DNA from: Corynebacterium variabile
GTDB taxonomy: Bacteria; Actinomycetota; Actinomycetes; Mycobacteriales; Mycobacteriaceae
DNA: 64,000 nucleotides
Reading direction: 5' to 3'
Assembly: GCF_006539825.1 (NCBI RefSeq)
Contig: NZ_BJNT01000001.1
Coordinates: forward strand, 97,832-161,831
Part shown: positions 43,800 through 53,452 of the stretch, piece by piece
How positions within the stretch are numbered: position 1 is the stretch's first letter
Layout of the letters: each line of letters begins with the position of its first letter
The notes under the pieces: generated by a model
What the model was told of the DNA's origin: nothing
The model's input: only the letters and a program-made list of their open reading frames with translations
Databases searched by the model: none
Program-made: the position numbers and the translations under genes

Positions 43800-45449
43800 A
43801 TGTCCGATACCAGCGACGGCGCGGAGGTGAAGGTCACCCGCGACACATTCAACTCGCGGATGCTCTTCATCTTCGCCGCCATCGGGTCCGCAGTGGGACT
43901 CGGCAACATCTGGCGTTTCCCCTACGTGGCCTACGAGTCCGGCGGCGGCGCCTTCCTCATTCCCTACCTGTTCGCCCTGCTCACCGCGGGTATCCCGCTG
44001 CTGTGGCTGTTCTTCGCCCTGGGCCACCGATTCCGCGGATCCGCCCCTATGGTCTTCCGCCGTCTGCACCCCAAGGCCGAGATCATCGGCTGGTTCCAGA
44101 CCGGTGTCGCCGCCTTCATCGGTCTGTACTACGCCGTGATCCTCGCCTGGGCCGGCCTGTACATCTTCAAGTCCATCAACAAGGGCTGGGGCGACAAGCC
44201 CGACGAGTACTTCGCCAACGACTTCCTCGAGTCCGACAAGCTCAGTGACGGCGGGATCTTCTCCGGTAACTTCGTCTGGCCGATCCTCATCGCCATGGTC
44301 GTCGTCTGGATCATCACCATCGCTGTGCTCGCTCTCGACGTCTCGGCCGGTATCGGCCGGGCCGGAATGATCTTCATCCCGATCCTGGTCGTCCTGTTCG
44401 TCATCATGGTCATCCGTGCCCTCTTCCTCGACGGTGCCGGCACCGGTCTCGACGCCCTGTTCTCCCCGGACTGGTCGGCACTGACCGACTCGAGTGTGTG
44501 GATCGCGGCCTACGGCCAGATCTTCTTCTCGCTGTCCATCGGCTTCGGCATCATGATCACCTACGCCTCCTACCTCAAGCCGCGGTCCAACCTCACCGCG
44601 ACCGGCCTCGTCACCGCCTTCGCGAACTCCTCCTTCGAAGTCCTCGCCGGCATCGGCGTCTTCTCCGCCCTCGGCTTCATGGCCGTGCAGCAGAATGTCC
44701 CGGTCGACGAGGTCGCGTCCTCCGGTATCGGCCTGTCCTTCATGGCCTTCCCGGCGATCATCAACGAGATGCCGGCCGGCGGCCTGTTCGGCGTCCTGTT
44801 CTTCGGCAGCCTGTTCATCGCTGGCCTGACCTCGCTCATCTCCATCATCGAGGTCGTCATCTCCGCCGTCGCCGACAAGATCGGCGTTGACCGTCGCCGC
44901 GTCGCCGTACTGGTCGGCGTTCCGATGGCCGTCATCTCCTGCCTGATCTTCTCCAGCTCCGCCGGCCTGATGAGCGTCGACATCGTCGACAAGTTCACCA
45001 ACAACCTCGGCATCGTGGTCTGCGCGATCATCGCGACGGTGGTCCTCGCGTACGTCCTGCGCCGTTCCACCGAGATCGAACGTCACCTCAACGCGGTCTC
45101 CAGCTTCCGCGTCGGCCCGATCTGGAAGGTCTGCGCCTTCGTCATCACCCCGCTGGTGCTGATCTACACCCTCGTCAAAGAGGTCATCAACCTCATCAAG
45201 GACGGCTACGAGGACTACACTTCCGGCCAGGTCTTCGGACTCGGCTGGATGGTCCTCATCATCATCGCGATCGCCGGTGTCGCCATGGTCTTCGTGAAAT
45301 ACAAGAACGTCCGCGTTCTCGACGGCGTCCCCGGCTCCGACTTCGGAGTCCCGGTCGGCACGCGGGATGCCAAGGCCCCGAACCGCTTCGCCACTGCCGT
45401 TGCCACCGCAGCGGCCACCACCTCCGGGAAGGAAGGTGACCGGTCATGA
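43800..45449 (+). CDS. metP: Sodium-dependent methionine/alanine importer MetP (NSS family)
   Basis: 549 aa, about 12 helices. The neurotransmitter:sodium symporter signature is in helix 1: FAAIGSAVGLGNIWRFPYV, followed by YESGGGAFLIPYLFALLTAGIPLL; YASYLKPRSNLTATGL lies in the middle of the transporter. Imports small neutral amino acids with Na+. The ATGA overlap with the following tiny gene is the metPS arrangement of C. glutamicum, where MetPS is the main methionine importer and also takes alanine. RBS AAGAAGGA precedes the ATG. Confidence 0.92.
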   Translation: MSDTSDGAEVKVTRDTFNSRMLFIFAAIGSAVGLGNIWRFPYVAYESGGGAFLIPYLFALLTAGIPLLWLFFALGHRFRGSAPMVFRRLHPKAEIIGWFQTGVAAFIGLYYAVILAWAGLYIFKSINKGWGDKPDEYFANDFLESDKLSDGGIFSGNFVWPILIAMVVVWIITIAVLALDVSAGIGRAGMIFIPILVVLFVIMVIRALFLDGAGTGLDALFSPDWSALTDSSVWIAAYGQIFFSLSIGFGIMITYASYLKPRSNLTATGLVTAFANSSFEVLAGIGVFSALGFMAVQQNVPVDEVASSGIGLSFMAFPAIINEMPAGGLFGVLFFGSLFIAGLTSLISIIEVVISAVADKIGVDRRRVAVLVGVPMAVISCLIFSSSAGLMSVDIVDKFTNNLGIVVCAIIATVVLAYVLRRSTEIERHLNAVSSFRVGPIWKVCAFVITPLVLIYTLVKEVINLIKDGYEDYTSGQVFGLGWMVLIIIAIAGVAMVFVKYKNVRVLDGVPGSDFGVPVGTRDAKAPNRFATAVATAAATTSGKEGDRS

Positions 45450-45610
45450 GTGCCGCAGCCATCGCCATGCTGGTCCTGTTCATCGTCGTCATCTGGGGTG
45501 GTCTCGTCCTCTCCGCACTCGCCCTGCGCGGCAAGGTCGACGAGGAGGCCGGCGATCTCGGGACTCTCCCGGGCACCACGGACGCCGAACTCGTCATCCA
45601 CGGTCACTGA
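45446..45610 (+). CDS. metS: MetS, small subunit of the MetPS importer
   Basis: 54 aa. One N-terminal membrane helix (AIAMLVLFIVVIWGGLVLSALAL) and an acidic tail (GKVDEEAGDLG). Its ATG lies inside the metP stop (ATGA), so the two are translationally coupled. In C. glutamicum the small MetS subunit is required for MetP function. It ends IHGH and is followed by a 69-nt gap before the AI-2E-family gene. Confidence 0.88.
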   Translation: MSAAAIAMLVLFIVVIWGGLVLSALALRGKVDEEAGDLGTLPGTTDAELVIHGH

Positions 45611-45679
45611 CGGGCACTGACCCGTCTTCCTGCAGCGCAGTCACTGACACTGCTCCCCCGGTAGGGCACAATGGGGCGG

Positions 45680-47191
45680 GTGAGCAGTGAACAGAACGGC
45701 ACCCCGTCCACCGGCGGCAACGAGTCCTCCGAATCCCCGGACCGTCGCGACCCCCGCGACATGACGGAAGGACGCGACTTCGCGGACTTCCTCATGGGTT
45801 CCGGACCTCTGCCCGCCGAGTCCGCGGTTCCGCTGCCCGGGGAACAGGACAAACTGCTTGAGCAGCCCGCGGACACCGACGGGGTGAAGGACCCCCGCCT
45901 CCTCCCCGACGTCACCGAGGTGACCGGTGGGGACGCCGACGACAACGGCATCCCCGACCACCAGGAGGAGATCCGCGACCGGGCCGAGGTCATCGGTACT
46001 TCGATGCGCTGGTTCGCCGGCTGGTGTCTCCGCTTTCTCGTCATCGCCGCCGCCGGTTACATCCTCTGGATCGGCTCGGCGAAACTGTGGGCGGGCATCC
46101 TGCCGATCATCCTCTCGATCATCGTCTGTACGGTGCTGTGGCCGCTGTCCCGGCGGCTGCGGAAGTGGCACTTTCCCAACCCTCTCGCCGTCCTGACCTC
46201 GCTACTGGTCTTCTTCGGCGTCTTCGCGGGCATCATCGCCGCGATCGTCCCGAGTGTGGTCGACCAAGCCGGTGAGCTCGTGGACAAGGGCACCGAGGGT
46301 GTCCAGAAGATTCAGGACTGGGTCGCTGGCCCGCCTCTGGAGCTGCAGAGCGACCAGATCGACAACGCCATCGACCAGGCCACCAACCGGCTCCAGGACA
46401 GCACCGACCAGATCACCCAGACCGCCGTCGCCGGCGTTTCCGCCGTGACCTCGGCCATCGTCACGCTGGTTGTCGTCCTGGTCCTCACCTTCTTCTTCCT
46501 CAAGGACGGCGAGAAGTTCCTCCCGATGGTCCGTCGGGTCACCGGCCGTCGCGTCGGCTGGCACATCACCGAAGCTCTCACCCGCTGCTGGAACACGCTC
46601 GGCGGCTTCATCCGCACCCAGGCCATCGTCAGTTTCATCGACGCCTTCTTCATCGGACTGGGCCTGTTCATCCTCGGAGTCCCGCTGGCCGGGCCACTGG
46701 CGATCATCACCTTCTTCGCCGGCTTCATCCCCATCGTCGGTGCCTTCACGGCCGGTGCGCTGTCTGTCCTGGTCGCTCTCGTCGGCAATGACTTCACCAC
46801 CGCGCTCATCGTCCTGCTCATCGTCATCGCCGTCCAGCAGCTCGAGGGCAATGTCCTCTCCCCGGTACTGCAGTCCCGCGCCATGAATCTGCACCCGGTG
46901 GTCGTCCTGCTCTCTGTGACCGTCGGTGGCGGCCTGTGGGGCATCATCGGCGCTTTCCTCGCCGTCCCGGTCGCCGCCATGATCGCGGAGATCCTGCGCT
47001 ACATCGGAGACCTCACGGACCTGTCCACCGGAGAGAAGAGGGCCGAGGAGATCAACTTCGCGACGGAGGACGGGGCCAAGGGGGCCGAACGCAACGAGGA
47101 TGCCGCCCGTCGCTGGCGGGAGTGGCGTCTCACCCGCCGGAGGGTGACCGTGACTGACTCCACTGACACACCTGACGACACGGCGAAGTGA
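45680..47191 (+). CDS. AI-2E family transporter (PerM/UPF0118)
   Basis: 503 aa. An acidic cytoplasmic N-terminus of about 110 residues, then seven to eight helices. Family marks are FFGVFAGIIAAIVPSVVDQAG, the long periplasmic helix region, FFLKDGEKFLPMVRRV, and the C-terminal core GFIPIVGAFTAGALSVLVAL with QQLEGNVLSPVLQSRAM and LHPVVVLLSVTVGGGLWG. The family includes AI-2 exporters and Na+/H+ antiporters; the substrate is not determined. GTG 45680 follows CACAAT by 7 nt; ATG 45671 is the alternative. Confidence 0.87.
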   Translation: MSSEQNGTPSTGGNESSESPDRRDPRDMTEGRDFADFLMGSGPLPAESAVPLPGEQDKLLEQPADTDGVKDPRLLPDVTEVTGGDADDNGIPDHQEEIRDRAEVIGTSMRWFAGWCLRFLVIAAAGYILWIGSAKLWAGILPIILSIIVCTVLWPLSRRLRKWHFPNPLAVLTSLLVFFGVFAGIIAAIVPSVVDQAGELVDKGTEGVQKIQDWVAGPPLELQSDQIDNAIDQATNRLQDSTDQITQTAVAGVSAVTSAIVTLVVVLVLTFFFLKDGEKFLPMVRRVTGRRVGWHITEALTRCWNTLGGFIRTQAIVSFIDAFFIGLGLFILGVPLAGPLAIITFFAGFIPIVGAFTAGALSVLVALVGNDFTTALIVLLIVIAVQQLEGNVLSPVLQSRAMNLHPVVVLLSVTVGGGLWGIIGAFLAVPVAAMIAEILRYIGDLTDLSTGEKRAEEINFATEDGAKGAERNEDAARRWREWRLTRRRVTVTDSTDTPDDTAK

Positions 47192-47218
47192 CGGACATGT
47201 CCTGTAGCATGACTGCCC

Positions 47219-48016
47219 GTGACCAATGACCCCCAAGCTCCGGAAGACGTGCCCCTGAACCGGTGGGGCTTCATCCCCCCGTGGGCACCGCTGCTCGTCG
47301 CAGTGGCGGTCGCGTTCACCGGGGTGGTCCTCGGGGAAGTCAGCACCGTCTATCTGGTGTTGTTCTTCCTGTCCTCGATCGTGTGTACCGCACTGGTCGA
47401 ACTGCGGGGACTCTTCCTCACGGTCGTCACCGTCCCCTTCGCCTGGTTCGGCGGCATCACCGTGATCGGCTACTTCGCCGACCGGGCGTCCTTCTCCGAC
47501 GGTAACCGTAAGACCGCACTGCTCACCGCGGTCTTCCCCGCGGTGGAGAACTACCTCTGGCTGCTCGTCTCCTTCGTCGTCAGTCTGCTCATCGCCCTGG
47601 TCCGCCAGCGCCTGGATGCCGCCGCCCGCGAGCGTGCCCTGCGGCTGGCCCGCCAGCGGCGTCGGCGCAGCGCGACCGCTGACGAGGACAACCGCCGGGT
47701 GACGTCACGGGTGCGTGACCTCGAGCGCACCGCAGACCGTGACCGGTACCGGGACCGTGACCGGGAACGTGAGGACACCTCCGAGCGTGCCCCGTCGGCC
47801 CAGCGGGCCCGGACTGTCACACGCCCGCCGCGCCACACCCGGACCGGGGACTCCCCGGCTACTGCGTCCTCTACGTCCACCAGTTCCCCTGAGCAGCCGG
47901 AGATCCGGACCCGCACCGCCGAAGAACTGCGTGCGGCCAGCGAGCGCCGTCGCGCCCGTGAGGAATCCTCACATACCGCCCGTCACCGCGGGGACGACGC
48001 CCCCCTCGATATCTGA
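47219..48016 (+). CDS. DUF6542 membrane protein
   Basis: 265 aa. Four helices in the first 125 residues (PPWAPLLVAVAVAFTGVVLG, TVYLVLFFLSSIVCTALVEL, GLFLTVVTVPFAWFGGI, NYLWLLVSFVVSLLIALV), then an extremely basic and charged tail with Arg/Asp/Glu repeats (RDRYRDRDREREDTSE) and a Ser/Thr/Pro-rich end. Known only as an actinobacterial family found near xseA and ychF. TAGCAT ends 8 nt before the GTG start. It directly precedes xseA. Confidence 0.82.
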   Translation: MTNDPQAPEDVPLNRWGFIPPWAPLLVAVAVAFTGVVLGEVSTVYLVLFFLSSIVCTALVELRGLFLTVVTVPFAWFGGITVIGYFADRASFSDGNRKTALLTAVFPAVENYLWLLVSFVVSLLIALVRQRLDAAARERALRLARQRRRRSATADEDNRRVTSRVRDLERTADRDRYRDRDREREDTSERAPSAQRARTVTRPPRHTRTGDSPATASSTSTSSPEQPEIRTRTAEELRAASERRRAREESSHTARHRGDDAPLDI

Positions 48017-48024
48017 CAGATCTC

Positions 48025-48030
48025 TACAAT
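48025..48030 (+). promoter_or_regulatory. -10 box of xseA
   Basis: TACAAT ends 7 nt before ATG 48038, close to the corynebacterial consensus; leaderless. Confidence 0.6.
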
Positions 48031-48037
48031 CAGAGGC

Positions 48038-49348
48038 ATGTCAGAATCCCCGGGTCCCACCACAGCGGACTCCCCGTGGCACGTCCACACCGTCAACGAG
48101 AAGGTCAAGGGCTGGATCGAGCGGCTCGGTCATCTCTGGGTGGAGGGGCAGATCACGCAGCTCAACATGAAGCCGTCGTGGAAGCTCTCGTACATCACCC
48201 TGCGTGACGTCTCCCAGGAACAGTCGATAAAGCTGACCTGCTCCACACAGACACTGCGTAATCTTCCCGTGCCGGTGAAGAACGGCGACCGCGTCGTCGT
48301 CTACGGCAAGCCCGCCTTCTACGCCGTTCGCGGCGAGTTCTCCCTCTGGGTCTCACAGATCCGCCCGGTGGGTGTCGGCGAGATGCTGGCCAGGATCGAG
48401 GAACTCAAACGCGCACTCGCCGCCGAGGGCCTGTTCGACCCCAGGCTCAAGCGCCCTCTCCCCTTCCTGCCGAACCGCATCGGTCTGATCACCGGGCGTG
48501 AATCCGCGGCCGAGCATGACGTCCTCTCCGTGTCCCGCGACCGCTGGCCGGCGGTGAGGTTCGAGACGATCAACACACCGGTCCAGGGTTCCCAGGCGGT
48601 CCCGGCGATCCTCGATGCCCTCCGCACCCTCGAGGCCGATCCTCGGGTGGACGTCATCATCGTCGCCCGCGGGGGCGGCTCCGTCGAGGACCTCCTCCCC
48701 TTCTCCGAGGAGGCGCTGGCGCGCGCGGTCAGTTCCATGACGACCCCGGTGGTCTCCGCGATCGGCCATGAGCCGGACAACCCGGTCCTCGACAACGTCG
48801 CCGACCTGCGTGCCGCCACGCCGACGGACGCCGCCAAGCGGGTCGTCCCCGATGTCGCCGCCGAGCTCTCCCTCATCGCAGAGCTGCGGGGACGCGCCGC
48901 CGGCGCACTGCGCTCCTGGGTCGCCAATGAGCAGCGGGGGTTGGCCTCGGTCCGCTCCCGGCCGGTTCTGGCCGACCCTATGCTGCCGATCACCCGGGCA
49001 CGGGAGGTCGTGGAGGACGCCCGCTCCCGCAACGACCGCGCCCTCGGCGTCCTCGTGCGGACCGCCCGGCACCAGGTCGAGTCCCTGCGGGCCCGGGTCA
49101 ACGCACTGGGCCCCTCGCAGACCCTCAGACGCGGCTACGCGGTGGTGCAGGTCGTCCCCAGAGACCACACCCCACCCCAGGTCGTCACCACTGTCGACGA
49201 CGTGGAACCGGGGTCGCAGCTGCGGATCCGCGTCCTAGACGGGTCCGTGACCGCGGCAGCCATGGGGGTACAGAAGTCCCCGACGAACACACAGACAGCA
49301 CCGGATACAGAGACCGATACAGAGACCGAGGAGTCCACCGATGAGTGA
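48038..49348 (+). CDS. xseA: Exodeoxyribonuclease VII large subunit
   Basis: 436 aa. Exo VII degrades single-stranded DNA from both ends. The N-terminal OB fold is [20 protein letters not shown]; the catalytic domain contains [36 protein letters not shown] and [22 protein letters not shown]; a coiled-coil segment follows, and the end is Thr/Glu-rich. xseB starts inside its last codons. The usual partner gene ispH is not beside it here. Confidence 0.95.
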   Translation: MSESPGPTTADSPWHVHTVNEKVKGWIERLGHLWVEGQITQLNMKPSWKLSYITLRDVSQEQSIKLTCSTQTLRNLPVPVKNGDRVVVYGKPAFYAVRGEFSLWVSQIRPVGVGEMLARIEELKRALAAEGLFDPRLKRPLPFLPNRIGLITGRESAAEHDVLSVSRDRWPAVRFETINTPVQGSQAVPAILDALRTLEADPRVDVIIVARGGGSVEDLLPFSEEALARAVSSMTTPVVSAIGHEPDNPVLDNVADLRAATPTDAAKRVVPDVAAELSLIAELRGRAAGALRSWVANEQRGLASVRSRPVLADPMLPITRAREVVEDARSRNDRALGVLVRTARHQVESLRARVNALGPSQTLRRGYAVVQVVPRDHTPPQVVTTVDDVEPGSQLRIRVLDGSVTAAAMGVQKSPTNTQTAPDTETDTETEESTDE

Positions 49349-49583
49349 CCAGAACGACCAGCAGACCTTCCGCCCCCTCGAGGAGCTCAGCTACGAGGCC
49401 GCCCGCGACGAACTCATCGAGGTCGTCAAGATCCTCGAACTCGGCCAGATGAGTCTCGACGAGTCCCTGCACTACTGGGAGCGCGGCGAAACCCTGGCCG
49501 CCTACTGCGAGCGCTACCTCGACGGGGCGTCCCAGCGGGTGGAGGACGCGCTGGCGAAGCGCGCCGTCACTCCGTCGGAGTAG
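49341..49583 (+). CDS. xseB: Exodeoxyribonuclease VII small subunit
   Basis: 80 aa, normal size. The family core is [20 protein letters not shown], then [20 protein letters not shown], which wraps around XseA. The ATG overlaps the xseA stop by 8 nt, so both are translated together. The 3' end overlaps the opposing DUF4245 gene by 70 nt. Confidence 0.93.
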   Translation: MSDQNDQQTFRPLEELSYEAARDELIEVVKILELGQMSLDESLHYWERGETLAAYCERYLDGASQRVEDALAKRAVTPSE

Positions 49584-50197
49584 GCACCCCCCGGGGTGGA
49601 GGACGCCGCCCCCGTCTCCAGCGGCTCCGCCTTCGTCACCGCCTCGGCCATCGTCCGGTACTGCGCCTGGGTTGCGGTTCCCGAGATGAGCAGGCGGACA
49701 TCTCCGAGATCGACCGCCCAGATCTGCTTCACGTCGTCCCCCGACCAGATCTGCCAGGTGACGTCCTCACCGGTGGAGGACTTCGATGCCGGCACCACGA
49801 AGGTGTCGGTCTCCTCGCGGTACTCGCCGTCTTCGTCGTTGACGGCGTCCTTGAGCTCCGCGACGGTCTGGGTGAGTGCGAGGAAGGCCTCCCCGTCGAT
49901 GACCCATCCGGCCTTCGACGACGGCTCATTGTCGACCATGGTGCGGCGTCCGGAGTTGGCCTCCCAGTTGTCCGGGAAGGCCGGCAGACGCACCGGGATA
50001 CCGAGCCCGCGGGCGTCGGTCTTCAGGATGGTGTCGATGTCCACCTCCTGCACGGGACCGGACTTGTCCGCCGAGCCGGGGTTGAAACTGCACATACCGG
50101 TGAAACCGACGGAAAAGAACATCACCACCAGCAGAACGCCCAGCGAGATGATGAGGTCGCGGGTGTTGGTGAACATGCGTGGTTTCTCGATCTTCAC
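49514..50197 (-). CDS. DUF4245 membrane-anchored protein
   Basis: 227 aa. One N-terminal helix ([22 protein letters not shown]) and an extracytoplasmic domain with repeated beta strands ([43 protein letters not shown]). Known only as an actinobacterial family. GTG 50197 is chosen because CATAAT ends 7 nt upstream. The last 24 codons run antisense through the end of xseB, giving a C-terminus ([17 protein letters not shown]) that is probably not conserved. Divergent from glpX. Confidence 0.82.
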   Translation of the reverse strand: MKIEKPRMFTNTRDLIISLGVLLVVMFFSVGFTGMCSFNPGSADKSGPVQEVDIDTILKTDARGLGIPVRLPAFPDNWEANSGRRTMVDNEPSSKAGWVIDGEAFLALTQTVAELKDAVNDEDGEYREETDTFVVPASKSSTGEDVTWQIWSGDDVKQIWAVDLGDVRLLISGTATQAQYRTMAEAVTKAEPLETGAASSTPGGAYSDGVTARFASASSTRWDAPSR

Positions 50198-50204
50198 GGC
50201 GTCG

Positions 50205-50210
50205 ATTATG
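50205..50210 (-). promoter_or_regulatory. -10 box of the DUF4245 gene
   Basis: CATAAT on the minus strand ends 7 nt before GTG 50197, in the divergent gap shared with glpX. Confidence 0.5.
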
Positions 50211-50297
50211 TCACGCGGCACCCCCTCGCCCGGAATTGGCGGCGACGTGGAACAATGGGATGAGTTGTCGAAGCACATCGAATGAAAGTTGGTAGCC

Positions 50298-51317
50298 ATG
50301 ACGGCTCAGCCCACTGTCCCCGCCGACATCCCCATGAAGGCACCTGACCGCAACCTCGCGATGGAGCTGGTCCGCGTGACCGAGGCCGCCGCACTCGCGT
50401 CCGGCAAGTGGGTCGGACGCGGCATGAAGAACGAGGGTGACGGTGCCGCCGTGGACGCTATGCGTTCCATGATCAACACCGTCCAGATGAACGGCGTGGT
50501 CGTCATCGGTGAGGGCGAGAAGGACGAAGCCCCGATGCTGTTCAACGGCGAGCACGTCGGCACCGGTGAGGGCGCCAACGTGGACATCGCCGTCGACCCG
50601 GTGGACGGCACCACCCTGATGTCTCAGGGTCGCCCGAACGCCATCTCCGTGCTCGCCGCCGCCGAGCGCGGTTCGATGTACGACCCCTCCGCCGTCTTCT
50701 ACATGAAGAAGATCGCCACCGGCCCTGAGGCCGCAGGAGTCATCGACATCACCGCCCCGACCGACTACAACGTGAAGGCCGTCGCCAAGGCCAAGGGCGT
50801 CGATCCGACCGACGTCACCGTCATGGTCCTCGACCGTCCGCGCCACGACCAGCTCATCGCCGAGATCCGGGCTGCCGGCGCCAAGGTCCGACTGATCGGC
50901 GACGGCGATGTCGCCGGTGCCGTCCACGCCGCCATGTCCACCAGCTCCGTCGACCTGATGATGGGCACCGGTGGAACCCCGGAGGGCATCATCACCGCCT
51001 GCGCCATGAAGTGCATGGGCGGCGAGATCCAGGGCATCCTCGCCCCCAAGGACGACGCCGAGCGCCAGAAGGCCCTCGACGCCGGCCTCGAGCTGGACAC
51101 CGTCCTCACCACCAACGACCTGGTGAAGTCGGACAACTGCTACTTCGTCGCCACCGGCGTCACCAACGGTGATCTGCTGCACGGCGTGACCTACCGCAAG
51201 TCCGGTGCAACCACCACCTCCCTGGTCATGCGGTCCCGCTCCGGCACGGTCCGCCGCATCGAGGCCGTCCACCAGCTCCAGAAGCTGCAGGACTACTCGG
51301 TCCAGGACTACGCCTAG
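50298..51317 (+). CDS. glpX: Class II fructose-1,6-bisphosphatase GlpX
   Basis: The only visible fructose-1,6-bisphosphatase here, needed for gluconeogenesis; cytosolic, 339 aa, close to C. glutamicum Fbp (335). Metal and phosphate motifs: [66 protein letters not shown] 50298 with a GAAAG-type site about 10 nt upstream. Divergent from the DUF4245 gene. Confidence 0.95.
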   Translation: MTAQPTVPADIPMKAPDRNLAMELVRVTEAAALASGKWVGRGMKNEGDGAAVDAMRSMINTVQMNGVVVIGEGEKDEAPMLFNGEHVGTGEGANVDIAVDPVDGTTLMSQGRPNAISVLAAAERGSMYDPSAVFYMKKIATGPEAAGVIDITAPTDYNVKAVAKAKGVDPTDVTVMVLDRPRHDQLIAEIRAAGAKVRLIGDGDVAGAVHAAMSTSSVDLMMGTGGTPEGIITACAMKCMGGEIQGILAPKDDAERQKALDAGLELDTVLTTNDLVKSDNCYFVATGVTNGDLLHGVTYRKSGATTTSLVMRSRSGTVRRIEAVHQLQKLQDYSVQDYA

Positions 51318-51351
51318 TTCCCTGACGGAGTTTCTGAAAAAAGGGTGACCT

Positions 51352-51371
51352 CACCCCCGGAATCGGGGGTG
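51352..51371 (+). terminator. Short hairpin after glpX
   Basis: CACCCCCG at 51352-51359 pairs with CGGGGGTG at 51364-51371 around GAAT. An A-run lies upstream but there is no T-run downstream, so it may be weak. Confidence 0.5.
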
Positions 51372-51445
51372 CCTGGTGCGCCCGTCACCGGCGTGGGTCA
51401 CAATGGTCCCCGTCACATCACCAAGTAAAGGACATGGCAGGACAC

Positions 51446-52843
51446 ATGAGCGAGCAGGAATACCGCATCGAGCACGACACGATGGGCGAGGTCAAGGTCC
51501 CCGTCGACGCCCTGTGGCGTGCCCAGACCCAGCGTGCCGTGGAGAACTTCCCGATCTCCGGTCGTCCGCTGGAGGCCACCCAGATCCGTGCGATGGGGCT
51601 GCTGAAGGCCGCCTGCGCCCAGGTCAACAAGGACTCCGGCGCACTGGACGCCACCAAGGCGGACGCCATCATCGCCGCCGGTAAGGCCATCGCCGAGGGC
51701 ACTTACAACGACGAGTTCCCGATCGACGTCTTCCAGACCGGGTCCGGCACCTCCTCGAACATGAACACCAACGAGGTCATCGCCTCGCTGGCGAAGCAGG
51801 ACGGCGTGGAGATCCACCCGAACGACGACGTGAACATGGGGCAGTCCTCCAACGACACCTTCCCCACCGCCACCCACGTCGCCGCCACCGAGGCCGCCGT
51901 CACCGACCTCATCCCGGCCCTGTCCCAGCTGCGTGACTCGCTGGCCGCCAAGTCCTCCGAGTGGAAGGCCATCGTCAAGTCCGGCCGTACCCACCTCATG
52001 GATGCCGTGCCGGTCACCCTGGGCCAGGAGTTCGGCGGCTACGCCCGTCAGATCGAGCTGGGCATCGAGCGCGTCGAGGCGACCCTGCCGCGCCTCGGTG
52101 AGCTGGCCATCGGCGGCACCGCCACCGGTACCGGCCTGAACACCACCGCCGACTTCGGCGCCAAGGTCACCGAGGAGCTCAAGAAGCTCACCGGTGTCGA
52201 GCAGCTCAAGGAGGCCGAGAACCACTTCGAGGCCCAGGCCGCCCGTGATGCCCTGGTCGAGTTCTCCGGCGCGATGCGCACCATCGCCGTCTCGCTGAAC
52301 AAGATCGCCAACGACATCCGTCTCATGGGTTCCGGCCCGCTGACCGGCCTGGCCGAGATCCACCTGCCGGATCTGCAGCCGGGTTCCTCCATCATGCCGG
52401 GCAAGGTCAACCCGGTCCTGTGTGAAACCGCCACCCAGGTCGCCGCACAGGTCATCGGCAACGACGCCGCCATCGCCTTCGGTGGTGCCTCCGGCCACTT
52501 CGAGCTCAACGTCTTCATCCCGATGATGGCCCGCAACGTCCTCGAGTCCGCGAAGCTGCTGGCGAACACCTCCCGCGTCTTCGCCGAGCGTCTCGTCGAC
52601 GGCATCGAGCCGGCCATCGACCGCATGAAGACCCTGGCCGAGTCCTCCCCCTCCATCGTCACCCCGCTGAACTCCGCAATCGGCTACGAGGCCGCCGCGA
52701 AGGTCGCGAAGACCGCGCTGAAGGAGGGCAAGACCATCCGTCAGACCGTCATCGACTTGGGCTTCGTCCCGGAGAAGCTGTCCGAGGAAGAGCTGGACAA
52801 GCGCCTCGATGTGCTGGCCATGGCCAACACCGACCGCGACTAG
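51446..52843 (+). CDS. fumC: Class II fumarate hydratase
   Basis: 465 aa. Reversible hydration of fumarate to malate in the TCA cycle; iron-independent tetramer. Motifs are [34 protein letters not shown] with the active-site His, and the superfamily signature [16 protein letters not shown] chose ATG 51446 because homologues start M-x-E-Q-E-x-R-I-E-H; ATG 51434 is 4 codons upstream. It ends just before a strong terminator. Confidence 0.95.
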   Translation: MSEQEYRIEHDTMGEVKVPVDALWRAQTQRAVENFPISGRPLEATQIRAMGLLKAACAQVNKDSGALDATKADAIIAAGKAIAEGTYNDEFPIDVFQTGSGTSSNMNTNEVIASLAKQDGVEIHPNDDVNMGQSSNDTFPTATHVAATEAAVTDLIPALSQLRDSLAAKSSEWKAIVKSGRTHLMDAVPVTLGQEFGGYARQIELGIERVEATLPRLGELAIGGTATGTGLNTTADFGAKVTEELKKLTGVEQLKEAENHFEAQAARDALVEFSGAMRTIAVSLNKIANDIRLMGSGPLTGLAEIHLPDLQPGSSIMPGKVNPVLCETATQVAAQVIGNDAAIAFGGASGHFELNVFIPMMARNVLESAKLLANTSRVFAERLVDGIEPAIDRMKTLAESSPSIVTPLNSAIGYEAAAKVAKTALKEGKTIRQTVIDLGFVPEKLSEEELDKRLDVLAMANTDRD

Positions 52844-52884
52844 TCACTGACTGACCTCCGCCCCGTAGGGGCGGGGTCCACCCG

Positions 52885-52926
52885 GCGCATGGCCGGCAGG
52901 AACACTCCTGCCGGCCATGCGCTTTT
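52885..52926 (+). terminator. Intrinsic terminator of fumC
   Basis: A perfect 17-bp stem (52885-52901 with 52906-52922), loop ACAC, followed by TTTT. One of the best terminators in the window; it also lies near the stop of the opposing gene at 52952. Confidence 0.9.
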
Positions 52927-52951
52927 CTGTGTCCCGTCCCGCTCCACGTCC

Positions 52952-53353
52952 TCAGGCAGCCACCAGGACGCGGCCCACGACCACGAGCAGGAGGATGGAG
53001 AGAGTCAGTGCCGCAGATGCCCCGGCGAGAAGCAGCACAGTCTTCCTGTCCTTCCTCACACAGGAGATCACGGCACAGATCACGGCCATCACCTGTACGA
53101 CGAGCGGAATCAGGCCCAGGAGCCCCCATATGCCACTGCCACCGAACTCCTCCCGGTCCCAGGCCGCGAAAGCGAAGATGGTCAGTGCCGTGAAAACGGT
53201 CACCAGCAATGCCGGCAGGCAGAGCAGTAGCGACACCACACGTGCAGCGACAATCATGCCGTCGGCCCGGGGAGTGGCAGGAGCTCCCGGCGCACAGGTC
53301 CCCTGCGGATACGGCCCCGTCGCGAAGTACCCCGGCCCCTGCCTGTGCGACAT
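52952..53353 (-). CDS. Membrane protein of unknown function
   Basis: 133 aa. A Pro/Gly/Ala-rich N-terminus (RQGPGYFATGPYPQGTCAPG), common in corynebacterial membrane proteins, then three helices: VVSLLLCLPALLVTVFTALT, WGLLGLIPLVVQVMAVICAV and VLLLAGASAALTLSILLLVV. No recognised domain. Convergent with fumC; about 100 nt from the divergent uvrA-like gene. Confidence 0.65.
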   Translation of the reverse strand: MSHRQGPGYFATGPYPQGTCAPGAPATPRADGMIVAARVVSLLLCLPALLVTVFTALTIFAFAAWDREEFGGSGIWGLLGLIPLVVQVMAVICAVISCVRKDRKTVLLLAGASAALTLSILLLVVVGRVLVAA

Positions 53354-53439
53354 CGACTGCCCCCCACTGATCGGTCATGGTGTTCCCCTCAAGAGTTCAC
53401 CGTCAAAGTTATTTTCCCCGACAATACACGAGCGAGGCC

Positions 53440-53445
53440 TACGAT
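53440..53445 (+). promoter_or_regulatory. -10 box of the uvrA2-like gene
   Basis: TACGAT ends 7 nt before ATG 53453; leaderless pattern. Confidence 0.5.
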
Positions 53446-53452
53446 GGGGTGG

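Noticed and set aside
43776..45086. Minus-strand open frame of 436 codons opposite metP
   Set aside because: Very Glu/Asp/Gly-rich shadow of a membrane-protein gene.
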